Under the pieces are notes generated by a model that was not told the origin of the DNA, ran no database searches, and was given only the letters and a program-made list of their open reading frames with translations. 64,000 bases of DNA from NCBI GenBank assembly GCA_002314875.1, contig DCHS01000008.1:24090-88089 (forward strand), given 5' to 3'. A program made the translations under genes and the position numbers. Below are positions 59,000 to 64,000 of this stretch, piece after piece. Every line of letters begins with the position of its first letter. Positions within the stretch are counted from its first letter, which is position 1. This stretch comes from Prevotellaceae bacterium UBA1746. GTDB taxonomy: Bacteria > Bacteroidota > Bacteroidia > Bacteroidales > Bacteroidaceae.

Positions 59000-61900
59000 T
59001 TACTTGAATCTCTTTTTTCCGTTGGAAATGAAGATGCCATGGCGGGGCTGGGAAATTCGACGGCCATCAAGGGAATAGGTACTGTCAGAGGGAACTTCCA
59101 ACGAAGCGTTCAAAATAGCATCTACATCGGGAGCACCTTCCTTTGCTGGGGAATAGATAAGGCCATCGACTGCGTGCTTTCCCTCAAGATCGGTGAAGAC
59201 GAAGGTCCACATCCACTTGTTCAGACGAACCTGAGATACACTGACATAGGGAAGTTTGAGGAGTACCTTGTTCCAACCCTGGTGGAGTTGGACGGCGATG
59301 GGGTTGCGAGCTGGGAAGTTCTCATTCTTCAACGGTTTCTGGAAGTCGTCCCAAGTGCTCCAGTTGATGCTGAGACCAGTGTTGTCCCAGGTGGGAGGCA
59401 GAATCTCAATGTCGTTGACCCAAACCTTGCTGCCCTTCCAGTCCCAGGTACCAGCGGCAGGAGCCTGGTCGCGCTCGGAACGGCCGTAGTTCTGGAATTC
59501 AATCTGGGCACCGACCTCCTGCTCACAAGGCGAATAGACATAGGTCCAGGCATAGCGGGTCTGGTTGTACCAGTTGCTGGCATTTCCCTTGCCAAGGAGA
59601 CCGGGCACTACGGTGGACCAGGTGTGGACGAGATAGACACCGGCACCCGTCACGGTCTGATCGCCAGAGGCTGCAGTGAGATCTTTCTGCGTCTCAATGC
59701 TGAAAGTCTTGCTGACATTACCGCCGTTGGACTTCTGGGCGGTCAGATTCCAGCGCACATTGCACTGCTTGACATAGGGAATGGGCTCTTCGCTGAGCCA
59801 CTCATCCTTATAAATCAGGAAACGGCGTTCCCAATCGGCGAAACTCTCATAGACCTCGCCCTCGTTGGGGAGTGTTGTACCGCCGTCTTCGATATAGGCA
59901 TAGCCACCACCCATCCAGGCGCGTTCGTTGGTGACGAGGGCATTGGCGTAAAGGTTGTTCTGGGCGATAATCTGTTCCTCGGTTTCAACATAGCGGTCAT
60001 TCCAAAGGGCGGTGATGGCACCGGCAACATCCTGTGTGCCACGCTGCTCGCCAAAGATGGTAGACTTGTAGATACCGACAATATCAGCGAAGACATCGAA
60101 GTGGTTGACATAGTTATAGCGGCAGTCGATGTTGGGAATACCGGAAACCTTCGTTCCTGAGGATGCCCAGTTCTGACACATATCGATGTAGGGATAAGTT
60201 GCAGGATTGACAAGGGCACCATTGCCGAGGCGATTCCAAACCATGACGCGACGACCGAGTGTCTCCTTGACATATTTACTCATCTCATTGATGAAGGCAA
60301 CCGTAGCGTCGCTGGTCTCATCACAGCCGATATGGATGTAGGGCGCATTGGGGAAACAGTCTGAAAGCTCCTTGAGAATGGTCTTCAGGGCTGTCTTGCC
60401 GTTGGCACTCGCCATGGTATAGCCCATCGCATTCGTAAAGGCGGTAGAGTGACCGGGAATGTCAATTTCCGGGATGATATTGATGCCGAGGCTTTTGGCT
60501 AGCGCATCGAGTTCCTTGCACTGTTCTTGGGTATAGTATTTACCTTCGAAGCGAGTCATTCCCTTCGTGTGGAGCTGCGGATAGGTCTTGCTCTCGAAAC
60601 GGAAACCGTAATGATCCGTCATGTGCCAGTGGAATACATTGACCTTGAAGCGGGCAAGGTTTACGAGGTGGCGCTTAAGGGTTTCAAATTCAATGAAACT
60701 GCGACCGACATCGTGCATGAAACCACGAACCTTAAAGGCGGGCCAGTCAACGATTTCACAGCAAGGGATGGCACCTGGAGCACGGACGGCGAGTTCGTCG
60801 AGGGTCTGCTTGGCACGGATGACACCGACTTCGCTGACCGCAGAAATGGTAATGCCCTTCGTGGTGATTTCAAGACGGTAGCCTTCGTTGTCAAAGCCTT
60901 CGAGAGGAGCGTCCCATGTTGCCAGTTCTTCTGCGGTCACCATCTTTACCGTAGGATTCTCAACGGAACCTGCATACACACCGCTTTGTGCCACAACTTT
61001 CTTCGGACGGGGCATGATGTCACCCAGCACACCTTCGCGAACATCAGTAACAGGGTCGGCTTCGACATAGGTGATGTCTGCGTCCTTATCCTTGACGAGA
61101 TGAACGATAAAGCTCTCCACCTGCATACCCTTGTTAGCACTGCTGGTAAGGGTAAAACTCGTACTGCTGGTCTCCAGTTCACTTACAGTGACAGTTGCCG
61201 TGTTGGAACCGGAAGCCGTGACAGCAGCGCCTCCCTTGGCGGGAGTGACCGTCATGGCATAGCCTGTATCGACATTGCGGAAGGTCAGTTCGTAACCTGC
61301 GATGTGAAGGCCTTCGGTAGTCGTCTCGATGAGATAGGTGCTGGAGAAGGGACTTGCACCGGTCCAATACTGGATGTAGTCTCCACTGTTCGTGATGTTG
61401 TTACGGCCTGCGCTCTCGGTGACGGTGAGATGGGGATTTTCAGAATCTGACACCCAGCGGTAGCGCCAGGCACTGGTAGCATTGCCCTGCTTGTTCTCTG
61501 TCTTTCCCGTGGTCAAATCAACGCTGATGTCGATATCGCTGACAGCGGCTTCTTCAAGGTCGGGAGCAGGAGCCACCTTGAACTGGCAACCCGTATCGTT
61601 ACGATCGTCACCGGTATAGCCACTACTCCAGTTGTAGAGCTGGTAGTTCTGGGGACTGTTCGTCTGGTTCATCTGGACGCTGCCGCTATGGAGGATGACA
61701 TATCCTGCGGTATTGCTGTAACCCAGTTCCCAGCCTTTGGAGGGAGATGCAGAACTGGTCACCATAGCTGCATTCTGGGCTGTCTGTGGAACGATGTAAC
61801 CACCGTCGGCACGATTGACGATATCCCAGTCACCATCCGTACGTTGTACGAATTTCCAGTGGGCTGTGGCGGTCTTATGGGCAAAGTCACCGACAACACT

Positions 61901-63556
61901 CTGACCAATGCCCTGAGAAGTCAGATAACGGCCTTCGCGGAGAGGAGTGGAGAGGTCGTACCAGATTTCCTTTCCCGCTGTTGAAGCCTGCGGCTGATTG
62001 AAATTGGCCTTCTGGGCTGCAATAGCGCTGGCGATTTCCGCAGCGGCAGCCTGGAAGTCCTCAATGGTCGCCGTCTTGTCGCCAAGGAGTTCTTCTGCAC
62101 GGGCGATGACAGCATCAAGGGCAGCCTTCACTTCTTCGGAATATTCACCGACACCGTCACCGTAGGGAAGTGCATTAACACTACCCAAAGCAGCCACGAG
62201 GGCATTACGACTCATCAAGCGGTTGTAGAGCGCCTGGACTTCGTCTTCGGGCATCATATTGAAGGCGACATCGTCGAGACTTTCAGCAATCTTCTTAGCA
62301 ACATGGTAATAGCCCATACCACCGAGGTAGTTATTGCCAGCGGGGAAGTCCGTTGTATTGATTTTGCCTCCGACAGCATTGTAGATATCGAGATAATCCA
62401 CAAGGTCATCACCGGCAGCGAGGGTGTTCTTCAACCAGGAATTAAAGGTGGTTACACGTGAAGCGGTATAGCCTGTATTGGGGAGAAGACTGACCACGCT
62501 GATTCTCACTCCGGGACAGTAGCCGTGAAGTTTGGTAATGAGGTCCTGATAACTGGTTTTGACATCAGCTATTGCGGTCGTGCCGTTGATTTCACCGACA
62601 GCGGTATAGAGGAGGATGCGTTTGGGAGCAACCTTGCTCACTCCGTTATTGGCAAAGCAGGCATCGATAAGACCGGGCATGCGGGTCATATTGGCAAAGG
62701 TTCCTTCGTAGCCCCAGTTCGTACCACGGTTCTTCATGTGGGGATTACCCATAAGTTCGCTCCACTCGCCGCACTTCACCATCTCGTCGCCGAAGAAGAG
62801 GATGTCGTCGGCCTCAATGGGATACATGCTGAACATCGTAGCGCGCATACCGTAGGCCACAGTCAAACCGCCGTTGTTGGACTTGCTGGCGGTGTTCGCC
62901 GGATAGGTAATCTGGATGTCCTCGGGGAGATAGGGCTTGATGGTACGAAGCCAGATTTCATAACCTGCAGCACCGAGATGGAGGTTGTCCATCGTGTAGG
63001 CCGATGCCGTGGTGTAGGAGTCACCCATATAGGCTTCGAGGGGTGTGAAGAGGTCGATGTAGGTGGCCTCATATTCCCTGGCAATCTTCTTGATGGAGTC
63101 GTTCAACTGACGCTCGAGTGCGGTCGTACGATAGCCGTTGGCAGAAGGCAGGACGGCCTCGAGATAGACTTCAGTACGAGGACTGTCTTTACGGATGCGG
63201 TCCATCGTGGCGCGGATATTGGCGATGGGGGTAGCAAGGGGATACAGACTGCCGATATCGTTGGTACCGATCATCATGAAGATCTTTGCAGGCTGACCAG
63301 TGAGGCAGGTCTCGATATTGGCAAGGACTTCACTGCTGACGGCTCCGGAGTTTCCTCGGTTGACGATGCGGGGATCGTTGCCAAAGGCCTCGCTCCAGTT
63401 GTGCATATCGGTGATGGAGTTGCCGATGAACACAATGCTGTTCTCATCGATGCTCAACGTATTGAACGAATCGTAGCGATGATTTCTGAACGGCTCGTCA
63501 GCAAAGACCGTAAGCGCCATAAGGAATGAAATCAGGATGATCAGAACTTTTTTCAT
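59000..63556 (-). CDS. Secreted multidomain SGNH-SGNH-GH20 protein (esterase plus beta-N-acetylhexosaminidase)
   Basis: 1518 residues from ATG at 63556 (MKKVLIILISFLMALTVFA signal); the longer ORF starts upstream of the promoter. Domain 1 (about 22-215) is an SGNH hydrolase: GNSITD with the nucleophile near Ser45, GTNDIG near 97, DNLHLGAAGY near 190. Domain 2 (about 245-435) is a second SGNH fold that looks inactive (FGDEM, no GxND, no DxxH). A helical stretch (about 480-530) and a beta-trefoil-like region follow. The GH20 domain (about 825-1250) has the Asp-Glu pair in HIGCDET near 1078. The tail YSLDGRRI...GIFISNGKK ends it. It probably removes ester groups and terminal GlcNAc/GalNAc from host glycans such as mucin. 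Confidence 0.87.
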   Translation of the reverse strand: MKKVLIILISFLMALTVFADEPFRNHRYDSFNTLSIDENSIVFIGNSITDMHNWSEAFGNDPRIVNRGNSGAVSSEVLANIETCLTGQPAKIFMMIGTNDIGSLYPLATPIANIRATMDRIRKDSPRTEVYLEAVLPSANGYRTTALERQLNDSIKKIAREYEATYIDLFTPLEAYMGDSYTTASAYTMDNLHLGAAGYEIWLRTIKPYLPEDIQITYPANTASKSNNGGLTVAYGMRATMFSMYPIEADDILFFGDEMVKCGEWSELMGNPHMKNRGTNWGYEGTFANMTRMPGLIDACFANNGVSKVAPKRILLYTAVGEINGTTAIADVKTSYQDLITKLHGYCPGVRISVVSLLPNTGYTASRVTTFNSWLKNTLAAGDDLVDYLDIYNAVGGKINTTDFPAGNNYLGGMGYYHVAKKIAESLDDVAFNMMPEDEVQALYNRLMSRNALVAALGSVNALPYGDGVGEYSEEVKAALDAVIARAEELLGDKTATIEDFQAAAAEIASAIAAQKANFNQPQASTAGKEIWYDLSTPLREGRYLTSQGIGQSVVGDFAHKTATAHWKFVQRTDGDWDIVNRADGGYIVPQTAQNAAMVTSSASPSKGWELGYSNTAGYVILHSGSVQMNQTNSPQNYQLYNWSSGYTGDDRNDTGCQFKVAPAPDLEEAAVSDIDISVDLTTGKTENKQGNATSAWRYRWVSDSENPHLTVTESAGRNNITNSGDYIQYWTGASPFSSTYLIETTTEGLHIAGYELTFRNVDTGYAMTVTPAKGGAAVTASGSNTATVTVSELETSSTSFTLTSSANKGMQVESFIVHLVKDKDADITYVEADPVTDVREGVLGDIMPRPKKVVAQSGVYAGSVENPTVKMVTAEELATWDAPLEGFDNEGYRLEITTKGITISAVSEVGVIRAKQTLDELAVRAPGAIPCCEIVDWPAFKVRGFMHDVGRSFIEFETLKRHLVNLARFKVNVFHWHMTDHYGFRFESKTYPQLHTKGMTRFEGKYYTQEQCKELDALAKSLGINIIPEIDIPGHSTAFTNAMGYTMASANGKTALKTILKELSDCFPNAPYIHIGCDETSDATVAFINEMSKYVKETLGRRVMVWNRLGNGALVNPATYPYIDMCQNWASSGTKVSGIPNIDCRYNYVNHFDVFADIVGIYKSTIFGEQRGTQDVAGAITALWNDRYVETEEQIIAQNNLYANALVTNERAWMGGGYAYIEDGGTTLPNEGEVYESFADWERRFLIYKDEWLSEEPIPYVKQCNVRWNLTAQKSNGGNVSKTFSIETQKDLTAASGDQTVTGAGVYLVHTWSTVVPGLLGKGNASNWYNQTRYAWTYVYSPCEQEVGAQIEFQNYGRSERDQAPAAGTWDWKGSKVWVNDIEILPPTWDNTGLSINWSTWDDFQKPLKNENFPARNPIAVQLHQGWNKVLLKLPYVSVSQVRLNKWMWTFVFTDLEGKHAVDGLIYSPAKEGAPDVDAILNASLEVPSDSTYSLDGRRISQPRHGIFISNGKKRFK

Positions 63557-63590
63557 AGTCAGTATATGATTGTTTTGTTTATTTCGTTTG

Positions 63591-63598
63591 CAAAGGTA
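63591..63598 (-). promoter_or_regulatory. -7 box of the GH20 gene
   Basis: TACCTTTG on the minus strand, 35 bases before the start codon. The nearest TTTG upstream is 24 bases away, too far for a standard -33, so activation may be needed. Confidence 0.65.
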
Positions 63599-63643
63599 CG
63601 ACAATATCATGAATATATAAAGCAAAAAAAGCCGAAAAACTGA

Positions 63644-63913
63644 CTTTTTTCAAAAATGGAAGAAGTTCATCCAATTAACGCGCGTTAAGGTTTTTAACAT
63701 AGCGTTTCCTGGTTATTCCAGATATTATTCGTAAATTAAAGTTACGTAGCATGGAAATACCCCTAATATGGGGCAGGAAAAACGCGATGCCGTGGTAATT
63801 TTTTCTCTCTGCGCAGAGCGTTCAAATTAGGTCCGCTCCAGTTCAAATTACCTCCGCTCTAATTTTGGATATAAGTTTAACATTAGGAAGCAAGATAGTT
63901 GCTGAACTGACAA
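63644..63913 (-). repeat. Conserved upstream module, right copy
   Basis: Reverse-complement match to 2805-3071 with the same order of blocks. It contains a perfect palindrome CTCTGCGCAGAG (63806-63817 region), another TTAACGCGCGTTAA (63673-63688 region), and a 21-bp unit present twice (63820-63840, 63841-63861) where the left copy has one. Confidence 0.85.
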
Positions 63914-63926
63914 CCTGCTTAAGAGC

Positions 63927-63968
63927 CGAAAAGGTTTACAAAGTTTACAAAGTTTACCGGTTTACTTG
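63927..63968. repeat. 42-bp inverted repeat, right copy
   Basis: Exact reverse complement of 58878-58919, containing GTTTAC four times. Confidence 0.95.
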
Positions 63969-64000
63969 AAAAATTTCCTCAGGCGCGCGTATTTGATTTT

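Larger units (their letters stand above)
63557..64000. other. 444-bp region upstream of the GH20 gene
   Basis: No coding sequence is supported. From right to left it holds the right copy of the 42-bp repeat, the right copy of the conserved module and the GH20 promoter. The last 32 bases of the window show nothing recognisable. Confidence 0.8.

Noticed and set aside
58967..60160. 397-codon open frame antisense to the 3' end of the GH20 gene, and a similar one at 62525-63529
   Set aside because: Both are shadows of the GH20 reading frame; their starts fall in repeat or coding sequence without promoter signals.

Overview
The window reads as chromosomal DNA from a member of the Bacteroidales, most likely Prevotellaceae. 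Four things point there. Nearly every promoter I can place has the Bacteroidetes form (TTTG, 19-20 bases, TAnnTTTG) and genes lack Shine-Dalgarno sites. There is a TamB/TamL pair, an S46 dipeptidyl peptidase and a C10 peptidase. Five secreted proteins end in the same short tail (YDLnGRRv...GIFIqNGKK). No phage, plasmid, insertion sequence, CRISPR array or rRNA operon was seen.

Layout. 1-6155: two large, strongly codon-biased surface proteins (the first cut by the window edge) with related C-terminal domains and near-identical terminators. 6342-11941: a tripartite RND efflux operon (adaptor, pump, TolC-like channel). 12081-14795: a small secreted protein, free-methionine-sulfoxide reductase and, convergent, O-acetylhomoserine sulfhydrylase. 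14917-16257: tRNA-Met with a partial tandem duplication, then miaA. 16321-24164: LptF/G-type permease, Bax-inhibitor-like protein, aspartate aminotransferase, LOG protein (minus), SulP transporter and an ABC ATPase. 24211-29886: topoisomerase III, an array of four 22-bp palindromic units, PepD and a flippase-like membrane protein (minus), and KsgA. 29926-40448: CstA-like transporter, C10 peptidase, DUF1934 protein, TamB and TamL. 40568-45108: tRNA-Thr, CorA behind an attenuator-like leader with a 13-codon ORF, a DUF349 protein and a DUF2027/Smr protein. 45147-51485: S46 peptidase, rRNA cytosine methyltransferase, PrmA, a GH127-like remnant and a membrane-bound AraC regulator. 51530-58780: FAD oxidoreductase, PurA, ComF, a 54-residue ferredoxin too short for ordinary ORF calling, and a MerR-radA-sulfotransferase operon. 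59000-63556: a 1518-residue SGNH-SGNH-GH20 protein.

The most noteworthy non-coding signals are: (i) the corA leader, where one sequence can pair either with a copy overlapping the stop codon of the small ORF or with an identical copy just before the corA start; (ii) a roughly 270-nt module repeated in opposite orientation upstream of two unrelated tail-bearing surface proteins at the two ends of the window; (iii) the phased palindrome array after topB; and (iv) a 72-bp duplication of the 3' half of tRNA-Met. All function assignments rest on motifs recognised by eye; no database search was run.
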